Of a DNA stretch of 44,862 nucleotides, positions 9,620-17,448 are shown piece by piece. The notes beneath the pieces were generated by a model. The model was not told where the DNA came from, made no database searches, and was given only the letters and a program-made list of their open reading frames with translations. This DNA is from Caldilineaceae bacterium bin34 (GTDB lineage: Bacteria > Chloroflexota > Anaerolineae > Caldilineales > Caldilineaceae), in NCBI GenBank assembly GCA_002238555.1, contig MPMO01000040.1, forward strand, positions 1-44,862. Reading direction: 5' to 3'. Made by a program: the position numbers and the translations under genes. The stretch's first letter is position 1; each line of letters opens with the position of its first letter.

Positions 9620-10747
9620 CTACCGCCAGGCATACTTGGCCACCACCACCTCGTCCACCGCAACCCCCAGGCCCGGTGCGTCCCGGAGATGGACATAACC
9701 ATCGACCTGAACCCAAGGATCGGTCACCAGTTCGTGTTGCATTGGCGAAGGGTGGGGCTTGAGGTCCATGCCCACATGGTTGGGCGAGTTGGCCAGCATA
9801 TGGAGGCTGGCTGCGGTGTTGAGGGCGCTGCTCCAGGTATGGGCGCTGGCATCCAGATTGGCAGCCTCAATCATCTTCAGAACCTGCCGACAGCCGGTGA
9901 TGCCCAGGCACCGTCCGGGATCCAGTTGGACAACATCCACCCCTCCCGATTCAATTAGCCGCTTGTAGCTCTCCGGGTTCCACTCGTCCTCACCGGTTCC
10001 GATCGGGGTGGTGACCGCGCCTCTCAGCCTGGCATGGGCTGCCAGATCGTGCGAGGGCAGCGGCTGTTCAATCCAGCGCAGGCGATAGGGTTCCAGGTCG
10101 TTGAAGCGCTGGATGGCCGTGGGCAAGTCCCAGAAGCGGCGGTGGCCGGCCACATCCAGAATGACATCGACTTCAAAGCCAACCGCGGCCCGAATGCGGT
10201 CCACCAGCAGCAAGTCGCGTTCCCTGTCCGTCCCGAACTGGGAGTCGGGCGTCATGCCCCAACCGGCCTTGAGGATCCGGAATCCGCTCTGCCGGTGCAT
10301 GGCGAACTCGTCAACGGTCCAGTCCAAATCGTCCATGTCGAGGATGAACGAGGCCATGGCCGGCACCTTGTCCGTCACGCGGCCCCCCAACAGGGACGCC
10401 ACGGGTTGCCCCAGGATGTGCCCCTTGAGGTCCCACAACGCCATGTCGATGGCACTGATGGCGAACGCGGCAATGCCTTCGCTGCCGTACCAGAAACAGC
10501 GATCCAGCATGGTGTGCCATAGACCCTCAATGTTCATCGGGTCTTGGCCGATCAGAAGCTCCGACAGGCCACCGTCGATGAGCGCCTTGGTGGCCCGGGT
10601 CGCCTCCGGGAACTGTGTGATGCACTCGCCCCATCCTGTTTGACCGCCGGAGGCCTCAATCCGCACCAGTGTCAGATAGCGTTCGATATTGCGGTAGTGG
10701 GGCTCCGGATAGGCGACCAGCAGGGATGCGACGGACTTGATGGACAT
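9620..10747 (-). CDS. mandelate racemase/muconate lactonizing enzyme family protein
   Basis: A 375-residue enolase-superfamily protein, full length for the family. N-terminal capping domain is about residues 1-125, then the TIM barrel. Visible catalytic residues: Lys160 in LKAGWG (the usual second Lys of KxK is Gly162), metal ligands Asp198 (ILDVAG), Glu227 (WIEQPL) and Glu253 (GTGEDEW), and a His-Asp pair made by His303 (SAHTW) and Asp276 (VVQLDPGRC). The His-Asp pair points to the mandelate racemase branch, which includes many sugar-acid dehydratases. The substrate cannot be told. It is monocistronic on the minus strand, and the ATG at 10747 has only a weak ribosome site. Confidence 0.88.
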   Translation of the reverse strand: MSIKSVASLLVAYPEPHYRNIERYLTLVRIEASGGQTGWGECITQFPEATRATKALIDGGLSELLIGQDPMNIEGLWHTMLDRCFWYGSEGIAAFAISAIDMALWDLKGHILGQPVASLLGGRVTDKVPAMASFILDMDDLDWTVDEFAMHRQSGFRILKAGWGMTPDSQFGTDRERDLLLVDRIRAAVGFEVDVILDVAGHRRFWDLPTAIQRFNDLEPYRLRWIEQPLPSHDLAAHARLRGAVTTPIGTGEDEWNPESYKRLIESGGVDVVQLDPGRCLGITGCRQVLKMIEAANLDASAHTWSSALNTAASLHMLANSPNHVGMDLKPHPSPMQHELVTDPWVQVDGYVHLRDAPGLGVAVDEVVVAKYAWR

Positions 10748-11279
10748 GGATGAAGAGCCTGTTGATCGTGGTGCAAGGCTTGGACTGTGTCACTGGAACG
10801 TACGCCACCTATTGTCACCCAGTGATCGTCCAAATGAAACAGCCGGCCAATGCCAGAGCCATCGCATTCCTATTGGGCAAGTCTTGAGCAGGCACTTCCC
10901 GTCCCAACTGGCCTGCTTGCACTTGGGGGCGAGACCTCCTTGACGGAGGCCTCCCGGCAAAGCAAGGCGCCTCCCTCAGATTGAGCATGTGGTGCGCCAC
11001 ATGGTCGGTGCAGACGCAGCTCCCATCCTCCAGGAAGGACCTTCCTGGAGGAAGTCAGCGATACCCAATGGCTGTGCACCGACGGTATCCGCAGGTATGC
11101 TGCCGGCACACTTGGCGATGTAGCAGCGAACTTGCAAGGTGATTGGATACCAATTGGCATGATAAGATGTCATAATGTCATCTTGCATGGGAATTTTTGT
11201 CTGTTAGCTACATTAAAAAATTGATTTTAGGAAGACACATGACATCATTGGAAACAGCACACTAAAACCGAGTCCAGCC
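10748..11279. other. intergenic region with two strong hairpins
   Basis: No convincing gene is seen in these 532 bases between divergent genes. Two inverted repeats stand out: CATGTGG/CCACATG (10986-11003, 4-nt loop) and a 10-bp stem with CCTCCAGGAA and TTCCTGGAGG (11027-11051, 5-nt loop). The last 130 bases become AT-rich and hold the operator-like palindrome listed separately, so the promoter of the RecQ/DprA operon probably lies there. Confidence 0.6.
11164..11184. promoter_or_regulatory. operator-like inverted repeat upstream of recQ-like/dprA-like operon
   Basis: AAGATG (11164-11169) and CATCTT (11179-11184) form an inverted repeat around TCATAATGT. The same spot contains the direct repeat ATGTCAT/AATGTCAT, and TGACATCATT recurs at about 11242. 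A TTGCAT at 11183-11188 could be a -35 box, followed about 16 bases later by TAGCTA, a poor -10. This is a reasonable site for autoregulation, but no regulator is known. Confidence 0.35.
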
Positions 11280-13349
11280 ATGCAGTTCAACTCAAACCTA
11301 GCCTTGGCATTGTTGCGCAGGGGAACCCAGAATGCCAGTGCCACATTTCATGAAGATCAGGACAAAGCCATCCAGCATGTAGTCGAGGGCAACGGTCCTT
11401 TGCTGCTGGTGCAGAAGACGGGTTGGGGCAAGAGCAATGTCTACTTCATAGCTGCAAAGTTGCTGCGTGAACAAGGATCAGGGCCAACCCTGCTGGTTTC
11501 GCCTCTGCTGGCGTTGATGCGCAACCAGCTCGAAGCCGCCCACCGCATGGACGTGCGGGCGGAGACCATCAATTCAAGCAATAGGCAGGAATGGGATGAG
11601 GTTGTCCACAGGATGATGTGCGATGACGTGGACATCCTGCTGATCTCGCCCGAACGTCTGGCCAATGAAGACTTTCGGGAGCGGGTCCTCCTGCCCATTG
11701 CCGGCCGCATCGTGCTGCTGGTGGTGGATGAGGCGCATTGCATTTCGGATTGGGGACATGACTTTCGTCCGGACTACCGCCGTATTGAACGCCTCGTGCG
11801 GCTGTTTCCGCCCAATCTGCGGCTTCTGGCTACCACAGCCACAGCCAACAGCCGTGTCATGGAGGACTTGCAGAATACCTTGGGATGCGGCCTGCGCGTG
11901 CTGCATGGCGATCTGAGTCGTCCGAGCCTGACGTTGCAGACGATTGCGATGCCCAAGCCTGCCCAGAGAATGGCATGGCTGGCGGAGCGACTGCCTGAAA
12001 TGCCGGGCAGCGGCATCGTCTACACATTGACCATACGGGATGCCCATCGCCTGGCGGCATGGCTGAACAGCCAACACCTGAACGTGTCTGCCTATACAGG
12101 CGACATGGACAATTCAGAGAGACAGTGCCTGGAAGAAGCGCTGTTGTCCAATCAGGTAAAGGCCCTGGTGGCCACCGTAGCCCTGGGGATGGGCTATGAC
12201 AAGCCCGATCTGGGATTCGTAATCCACTATCAGACACCCGGGTCCGTCGTGTCGTACTACCAGCAAGTGGGGCGCGCGGGACGTGATGGCAACCCCGCCT
12301 ACGGCGTTTTGCTCAGCGGCTGGGAGGAGACGGACATTACGGATTTCTTCATCAACAGCGCCTTCCCGTCCCAGGATGAAGTACGCCAGGTCATTGAGGC
12401 GCTGGAAAGGGAACCGAAGGGGCTGTCCATGTCTGAACTGGCCCGCGAGGTCAATATGAACAACAAGCGCCTGCAGCAGACGACCAAGCTCCTGGCCCTT
12501 GAATCGCCGGCCCCCATCTTGAAGCAGGGATCCAAATGGCAGTTGACACCTACACCGCTTTCCGAATCTTTCTGGCAGCGGATCGAGCGTTTGACGGAGT
12601 TGCGCAGGGCGGAACAACAACAAATGCAAGAATACGTGTCGTTGTCCAGTGGCCATATGGAATTCCTGATTGCCGCTCTCGATGGCGACCCGCGGACAGC
12701 CACCCTACCTGGACTGCCATCTGTCAGGACCGAGGCGAACCCTCGCCTGGCACAGGAAGCGGAACAGTTTCTGCGCAAAGGGGGAGTGGACATACAGCCC
12801 CGCAAGCAATGGCCTCCCTCAATGGGACATCCCCTGTTCAAGGGAACCATACGGGAAGCATCGCGCGCCAATCCGGGAAAAGCCCTTTGCCGTTGGGGGG
12901 ATGGCGGCTGGGGGCCCCTGGTCGATCATGGCAAGTATCAGGCAGGACAGTTCTCTGACGAGCTTGTGCAGGCCTGCGCTCAACTAGTATGGGAATGGGC
13001 ACCTTCGCCCTGTCCCGAGTGGGCTGCCTGTATTCCATCTCGGCGACACCCTGAACTGGTTCCGGACTTTGCCCGCCGTCTAGCCGTATCCCTAGGTTTG
13101 CCCTTTGGGTTGGCCCTGCTCAAAACACAGGATCATCCGCCCCAGAAGACTATGGCCAATTCTGCGCACCAGTGTCGCAATGTGATTGACACAATGCAGG
13201 TTGTTCCGGAGAATGTCCGTGTGGGGCCAGTCCTGCTGGTGGACGACATTGTGGATTCACGCTGGACACTCACCATGGCTGCCTGGCTGTTGCGCCAGGC
13301 AGGCAGTGGGGAAGTTTTGCCCATGACACTGGCTGATGCAGGGGGATAA
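11280..13349 (+). CDS. RecQ-like DNA helicase fused to a phosphoribosyltransferase-like domain
   Basis: 689 residues. The first 360 or so form a RecQ-type SF2 helicase: Walker A TGWGKS (residues 47-52), DEAH at 150-153 inside the RecQ aromatic loop (DEAHCISDWGHDFRPDY), a TATA-type motif III, and motif VI QQVGRAGRDG near 331-340. A winged-helix-like stretch follows at about 370-420. The C-terminus (about 500-689) ends in VLLVDDIVDSRWT near 650, the PRPP-binding signature of type I phosphoribosyltransferases as in ComF-like proteins. The stop codon is 4 nt before the next ATG, so the two genes form an operon. Helicase, PRTase and DprA together recall ShosTA-type defence modules. The fusion to RecQ and the antiphage role are inferences to be tested. 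Confidence 0.85.
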   Translation: MQFNSNLALALLRRGTQNASATFHEDQDKAIQHVVEGNGPLLLVQKTGWGKSNVYFIAAKLLREQGSGPTLLVSPLLALMRNQLEAAHRMDVRAETINSSNRQEWDEVVHRMMCDDVDILLISPERLANEDFRERVLLPIAGRIVLLVVDEAHCISDWGHDFRPDYRRIERLVRLFPPNLRLLATTATANSRVMEDLQNTLGCGLRVLHGDLSRPSLTLQTIAMPKPAQRMAWLAERLPEMPGSGIVYTLTIRDAHRLAAWLNSQHLNVSAYTGDMDNSERQCLEEALLSNQVKALVATVALGMGYDKPDLGFVIHYQTPGSVVSYYQQVGRAGRDGNPAYGVLLSGWEETDITDFFINSAFPSQDEVRQVIEALEREPKGLSMSELAREVNMNNKRLQQTTKLLALESPAPILKQGSKWQLTPTPLSESFWQRIERLTELRRAEQQQMQEYVSLSSGHMEFLIAALDGDPRTATLPGLPSVRTEANPRLAQEAEQFLRKGGVDIQPRKQWPPSMGHPLFKGTIREASRANPGKALCRWGDGGWGPLVDHGKYQAGQFSDELVQACAQLVWEWAPSPCPEWAACIPSRRHPELVPDFARRLAVSLGLPFGLALLKTQDHPPQKTMANSAHQCRNVIDTMQVVPENVRVGPVLLVDDIVDSRWTLTMAAWLLRQAGSGEVLPMTLADAGG

Positions 13350-13353
13350 CGCA

Positions 13354-14955
13354 ATGGTGGACATATCCCTTACCACGCAAGCCATTTTGATGCTGGTGGC
13401 GCCCCTGTTGGCGGGTGGCAGAACCGAAGCAGGCCTCCTCCTCACCCCGAAGGAATACACGCGCTTGGTCCAAGCCCTCCAGCAGCTGGACTCTCGTCCC
13501 AGTGATCTGCTGGGAAGCGAGGCTTCGGAACTTCTGGACGCCTTGGCCTGCGATTTCGACCAGGAACGGCTTGACCGCCTGTTGGCAAGGGGCATGCAGG
13601 TGTCACTGGCCCTGGAACAATGGCAGCGACTTTCGATCCAGGTCATCAGCCGTGCCGATTCCCTTTATCCCCGACGCCTCAAGAAGTCATTGGGGTACCG
13701 GTCACCCTCCCTACTCTACTTTTGTGGCAATCCAGCACTTCTGAACAAGGGGGGCCTGGCGGTAGTGGGCTCACGCCAGGTGGACACGGATCTACTTGCG
13801 TACACCCATGATCTGGGAGCGTTGGCTGCCGCCGCCGGATGCACGATTGTGTCCGGAGGGGCCAGGGGCATCGACCAGGCCAGCATGCAGGGCGCGGCCG
13901 CGGCGGGCGGCAAGGTCGTAGGGGTATTGGCCCACGATCTGGCAAGGACCGTGATGCAGCGGGACAACAGGAATGCGCTCATGAACCACGAGTTGCTGCT
14001 GTGCTCTCCCTTCGATCCGGCAGCCGGATTCAAGGCTTGGCAGGCCATGGATCGCAACAAACTGATCTACGCCTTGGCCGATGCCGCCTTGGTGGTGCAG
14101 TCTGATGTAGGCAAAGGGGGAACGTGGAGCGGTGCCCGAGAGCAGATCCGGAAATTCCGCTGTGTACCGGTGTACACGCGGACAGCGGGGCCCAGTTCTC
14201 CCGGTTTGGCAGCGCTTCGCGATCTCGGTGCCGGCAGTTGGCCTGAACCCCATGATGTGGAAACTTTCAGAACTATTGTGGACTCCGCTGCCGGGCGAGA
14301 CAGTTCAGGCAAAGTTCCAATCCACACACCCAAACCCCGTGATGGGGCAGCGCAAGGCCAGGCTGGGCCAACCCAGCCTGATACCGCAGGATCCCCCTGG
14401 GCTGACGAGTTACAGGGCAGAGTGGAAGATCTACTGTTGCGTTTGCTGGTGTATGAACCTGCGTCGGCCCGGGCCATAGCTGATTGCCTGCAAGCTCGAC
14501 CGCACCAGGTGCAATCGTGGCTGAAGCATCTGGTTGAAGCGGGCAAACTGACAAAGAGCACAAGGCCTGTGTTATATCAGGTCACATCTGGTGCCCGTGA
14601 AGCCGGAAGTTCCCCTATCGCCGTGACCAAGGGCAGGGATAAGCCAAACGGGCCATCCCCAAGCCAATCCCCACTGCCAAATGTACACATGTCCAACATC
14701 GATACGCCCATTTTTCATAAGCCGGACTCCACCACGTGGGCCGGTAAATTGAGGTGCGAGGCAGAGGATTTGCTCTTGAGGTTGTTTGCACGTCAAGCCT
14801 TGACGGTGAAGGCCGTCGCCGAGACACTGCAGGTGAGTCAAATTCAGGTCGAACAGTGGCTTGAACCGTTGGTGGCGGCAGGAAAACTGACCAAGGCTTC
14901 GCGTCCCTTGTATTATCAGCGGAATACATCAAAACAGCAGACCGGTTTGCTGTAG
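13354..14955 (+). CDS. DprA/Smf-like protein with two C-terminal winged helices
   Basis: 533 residues from the ATG at 13354, which has AGGGGG about 8 nt upstream and lies 4 nt after the RecQ-like stop; an earlier in-frame ATG at 13336 lies inside the previous gene. Residues about 130-290 form the DprA Rossmann fold: AVVGSRQVD, then the signature SGGARGIDQAS, and GGKVVGVLA. Two similar helix-turn-helix segments follow at about 350-410 and 465-525 (each EDLLLRLL..., then VQSWL/VEQWL, AGKLTK), joined by a Pro/Ser-rich linker. DprA classically binds ssDNA during transformation. Beside a PRTase it more likely acts as the ShosA-like partner or antitoxin of a defence module. No competence genes are nearby. 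Confidence 0.85.
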   Translation: MVDISLTTQAILMLVAPLLAGGRTEAGLLLTPKEYTRLVQALQQLDSRPSDLLGSEASELLDALACDFDQERLDRLLARGMQVSLALEQWQRLSIQVISRADSLYPRRLKKSLGYRSPSLLYFCGNPALLNKGGLAVVGSRQVDTDLLAYTHDLGALAAAAGCTIVSGGARGIDQASMQGAAAAGGKVVGVLAHDLARTVMQRDNRNALMNHELLLCSPFDPAAGFKAWQAMDRNKLIYALADAALVVQSDVGKGGTWSGAREQIRKFRCVPVYTRTAGPSSPGLAALRDLGAGSWPEPHDVETFRTIVDSAAGRDSSGKVPIHTPKPRDGAAQGQAGPTQPDTAGSPWADELQGRVEDLLLRLLVYEPASARAIADCLQARPHQVQSWLKHLVEAGKLTKSTRPVLYQVTSGAREAGSSPIAVTKGRDKPNGPSPSQSPLPNVHMSNIDTPIFHKPDSTTWAGKLRCEAEDLLLRLFARQALTVKAVAETLQVSQIQVEQWLEPLVAAGKLTKASRPLYYQRNTSKQQTGLL

Positions 14956-15040
14956 GGGCAGGGCAATCGCATTCCAATGTGGGTTGTGCCACATGTGTAG
15001 AACCTACAGCCACCGCCGAGCCTGTAGGCCGGCCATCCGA

Positions 15041-15109
15041 CTATCCGGGCACACCTGAGTGCGCTTGCTCCATGCATCTCGGCCTACTGACAACCATAAG
15101 TCAGGCAGG
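15041..15109 (+). repeat. dispersed imperfect repeat, copy A (left of the HEPN module)
   Basis: Aligns with 16630-16698 in the same orientation with about three-quarters identity and one 1-base gap. The shared cores are tccgggcacacc, tccatgcatc, cggcct and ccataa. On the minus strand both copies read similarly (LWxSxGRDAW), so they may be relics of one coding element. Confidence 0.65.
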
Positions 15110-15253
15110 CAGTGGAACCTGCCGCTCCCGCCGCTTGCGGCTCAGGACCAGTGGCATTCTCCGAACGCTTCGTGATATAATCTCCATGCGTCCAGGTAGA
15201 GTCGCCAAGTGTCTCCTCTCCGGGCTTGAACCCGGAACCTGGTCGCCTTCGTT

Positions 15254-15298
15254 GAGATCCATTGAAATGGATCTCCATTGTCTCGACAATGGAGATCC
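15254..15298. terminator. compound hairpin between convergent genes
   Basis: A perfect 13-bp stem with a CTCG loop (15269-15298, GGATCTCCATTGT and its complement) overlaps a second inverted repeat at 15254-15275 (GAGATCCATT/AATGGATCTC). The two stems compete for the same bases. With genes converging from both sides, a two-way terminator is plausible, but there is no T-run. Confidence 0.4.
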
Positions 15299-15343
15299 CT
15301 GTTGAGCAAAGCCCGAGATGCTTCCTGAATGCGGGATCCATCC

Positions 15344-15847
15344 TTAGTCAAGTCGTGAAGGTCTTTCCGACCTGCGCTTAAAAAGTACGTATGCAGCAAA
15401 AGCCTTGCGATGTGAACGCTCAACCGAGTTGAAACCCGAGATCGCATTGTCAACCTCGTCCACCCACTGAAGGACCATGGATCGGGAGAACTTGGCCAAG
15501 GGATCATAGTCGGCCAGATGACGCAATTGCTGGAAAGCCACAAATGTATCCGCGAAGACCTGGATCGCAGATGGGAACCCAGCCATCCGCTGCGTATTCA
15601 AGCACCGCTTACGGGTCTCTTCATGGTCCAGAGCTCGATAAGCCTGTTGCCAGGCAAGCTGGCTGCGAAACTTCTTGGTCCTACCCACCAGCAAATCGGC
15701 ACCCGAACGGGCTAGCGTGTGAAACAGGGCATAGTATGCAGTACTCACAGCTCGGCGCAACTCGGCTTCGCGAGGACGTCCCTTGCCGCTGCCAACCACA
15801 CCCGTAACCAGTTTTCGGGCAATCAGAATAAGATCCGGGGCCCACAT
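15344..15847 (-). CDS. HEPN-like domain protein
   Basis: 167 residues from the ATG at 15847, which has GAGAAG upstream and overlaps the end of the preceding gene; a longer start at 15874 would overlap more and lacks a ribosome site. The helical N-terminal segment AELRRAVSTAYYALFHTLA and the later LRHLADYDP are typical of HEPN-type helical bundles found in toxin-antitoxin and abortive-infection proteins. The canonical RNase motif R-x4-6-H is not clear, so activity is uncertain. It overlaps the upstream 108-residue gene by 25 nt, indicating translational coupling. It is likely one half of a two-gene toxin-antitoxin or defence module. Confidence 0.65.
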   Translation of the reverse strand: MWAPDLILIARKLVTGVVGSGKGRPREAELRRAVSTAYYALFHTLARSGADLLVGRTKKFRSQLAWQQAYRALDHEETRKRCLNTQRMAGFPSAIQVFADTFVAFQQLRHLADYDPLAKFSRSMVLQWVDEVDNAISGFNSVERSHRKAFAAYVLFKRRSERPSRLD

Positions 15848-16149
15848 GCAATTTTCTTCTCGAGGCTGGGCCATTCGGACTTACTGACAAACGATTGGAT
15901 GGGAAAGCCGGGATATCCCAGCTTTTCGGCATGGGGCCACAGAAAACGAGGCAGAGTTGCCGTCCACGAAGGGTCAAGTTTTTCCCGATCTCCGTCAAAT
16001 ACGATGTACGAATGCAAGTAGAGGTCACCATCCAAGTCCAAATCAGCCTCAACGCGAATCGGCTCGAACACAAGCTCACCGTGAAACTTCGCGTCCAGTC
16101 TATTCTGGATGATGGCAGCAAATGCCTTCTCAACCTCCTCGATTGCCAT
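15823..16149 (-). CDS. small protein coupled to the HEPN gene, unknown function
   Basis: 108 residues, acidic in the first half, with alternating hydrophobic strands (FEPIRVEADLDLDGDLYLHSY) and a Trp/Pro-rich middle. It has no membrane segment and I do not recognise the family. It does not show a nucleotidyltransferase GSxxxG motif, so it is not an obvious MNT partner. The ATG at 16149 has GAGGGGG 7 nt upstream. Its 3' end overlaps the HEPN gene, so the two are made together, and an antitoxin or regulatory role is inferred from this arrangement only. Confidence 0.6.
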   Translation of the reverse strand: MAIEEVEKAFAAIIQNRLDAKFHGELVFEPIRVEADLDLDGDLYLHSYIVFDGDREKLDPSWTATLPRFLWPHAEKLGYPGFPIQSFVSKSEWPSLEKKIACGPRILF

Positions 16150-16705
16150 GTTTCCCCCTCGTGTTTGATGGACGCTGCATCATAACACTGCAAAATCAAG
16201 AGTCTGTGGCAAAAACGGGGTTGCAGAGGGCAACCGCAAAGTTGCACGGAGAGGGCAAATCGTGGCAGTCCGCGACCGCTCTCGAGACCTTGGGCCACCG
16301 GTTGGCACAGAACGGACCCGCCAAGAGATCGAGCCAATCCCGTCCATGCCGTCTACATCGGCGACCGGATCCGGGCCACTGGTTACGCAACAACGAGGAC
16401 CGCCATGACTGAGTTCACGCGCGCGGACCACTAGGCCTGGTTCCGGCTGAAGCCGGACTCGTCCGGGAATCAGAAGCTGCCGCGCGCTGCCGGTCCCGAC
16501 CACTGCAAACTTCGTACTCAACCTGGAAAGCAAACGCAGATAGAATGATGTCAGGTGTGAGGAGACAAGCGGCCATATTCCGAGACCGGGGCCTGCTGCC
16601 ATCGCGGACTCTGCAAGACGATCATCAGGTTGTCCGGGCACACCCGGATTGCGTCTGATCCATGCATCCCGGCCTGCAGACATCCATAAACAGGGAGGAT
16701 TCCGA
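16150..16705. other. intergenic region
   Basis: No supported gene in 556 bases between divergent genes. Open frames here have no recognisable domain. The right end holds copy B of the dispersed repeat and the ribosome site of the next gene. Confidence 0.55.
16630..16698 (+). repeat. dispersed imperfect repeat, copy B (right of the HEPN module)
   Basis: Same-orientation partner of 15041-15109 (see there); the two are 1,589 bases apart and bracket the HEPN pair. A weaker inverted match (ggatgcatgg ... caatccgg) occurs at 43032-43057. Confidence 0.65.
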
Positions 16706-17296
16706 ATGACTCGATTTCACTTCACTCGATGGTTGCGGTTCGTGGTCCTCGCCGCCGGACTGATGGGCCTGCTGGCGGGATGTGCTCTTGCATCCAGGTT
16801 CGAATTCGAAAGCCACGCGGGCCACGACCACAGCCACCAAGGGGACGAGGCACACACGCACGAATCCGACGTTCATGTGGGCGATGTCAATGCCACGCCG
16901 GCCGATGCCGTCGAAGGAGCCGACCTCTGGGAAGCCGAGTTCGTGCTCATGGAGACGGCCTCGGCGGACTACAACTCCACTACCGGCACAGCGCAAATGG
17001 CCGTGCACGACCACGGCACCACCGTCACCCTGAGGCTGTCCAACCTGCTCCCGAACACCGACTACATCTCGCATGTCCACGCGGAGCCCTGTGCAGCCGG
17101 CGGTGGAGCCCACTACCGGTTCGATCCGGAGGGAGGGGAATTGCCGCCCAACGAAATCCACATTGACTTCACCTCCGGTGACGACGGATCCGGATTCATG
17201 ACCGCCGAGAATGCCAACCAGGTTGACGAGACCGCCCACTCCGTGATCGTGCAAACCATCGCCGAAGTCAGTCTTCTGTGCGCGGACTTGCAGTAA
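16706..17296 (+). CDS. SodC-like (Cu/Zn superoxide dismutase-like) lipoprotein
   Basis: 196 residues from the ATG at 16706, which follows GGGAGG by 8 nt. A basic N-terminus, a hydrophobic core and LAGC with Cys26 form a lipoprotein signal, so the protein is membrane-anchored outside the cytoplasm. Residues about 37-60 are rich in His, Asp and Glu, a probable metal-binding tail. The body has the SodC-type metal site order: HVH (His123, His125), then GGAHY (His136), and a late SVIV strand. Whether a full Cu/Zn site is present is uncertain. Close homologues with a CHRD/SodC-like fold are often annotated only as hypothetical. Single gene, no operon partner. Confidence 0.7.
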   Translation: MTRFHFTRWLRFVVLAAGLMGLLAGCALASRFEFESHAGHDHSHQGDEAHTHESDVHVGDVNATPADAVEGADLWEAEFVLMETASADYNSTTGTAQMAVHDHGTTVTLRLSNLLPNTDYISHVHAEPCAAGGGAHYRFDPEGGELPPNEIHIDFTSGDDGSGFMTAENANQVDETAHSVIVQTIAEVSLLCADLQ

Positions 17297-17448
17297 GCCG
17301 CCCGGACAGGTGCCGGCAACCCCAACCCTCCCGTGCAGCCGGCGGTCCGCGGCCGCACGGGAGACCCGCATGCTCGTTTGATTGATTCTCCGGGCCCGCG
17401 TCGCCGATCTTCCCCACAGCAGCCGGCGCAGGGGTTCGATTTGGCAGA

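Larger units (their letters stand above)
14956..15343. other. intergenic region between convergent genes
   Basis: This 388-base gap follows the dprA-like gene and precedes the 3' end of the HEPN gene. No gene is seen. It holds one copy of a dispersed repeat (15041-15109) and a compound hairpin (15254-15298), each listed separately. Confidence 0.6.

Noticed and set aside
15205..15250. tRNA T-arm-like CCGGGTTCAAGCCCGG on the minus strand
   Set aside because: No acceptor, D-arm or anticodon arm can be placed around it; it is a simple GC hairpin in an intergenic region.
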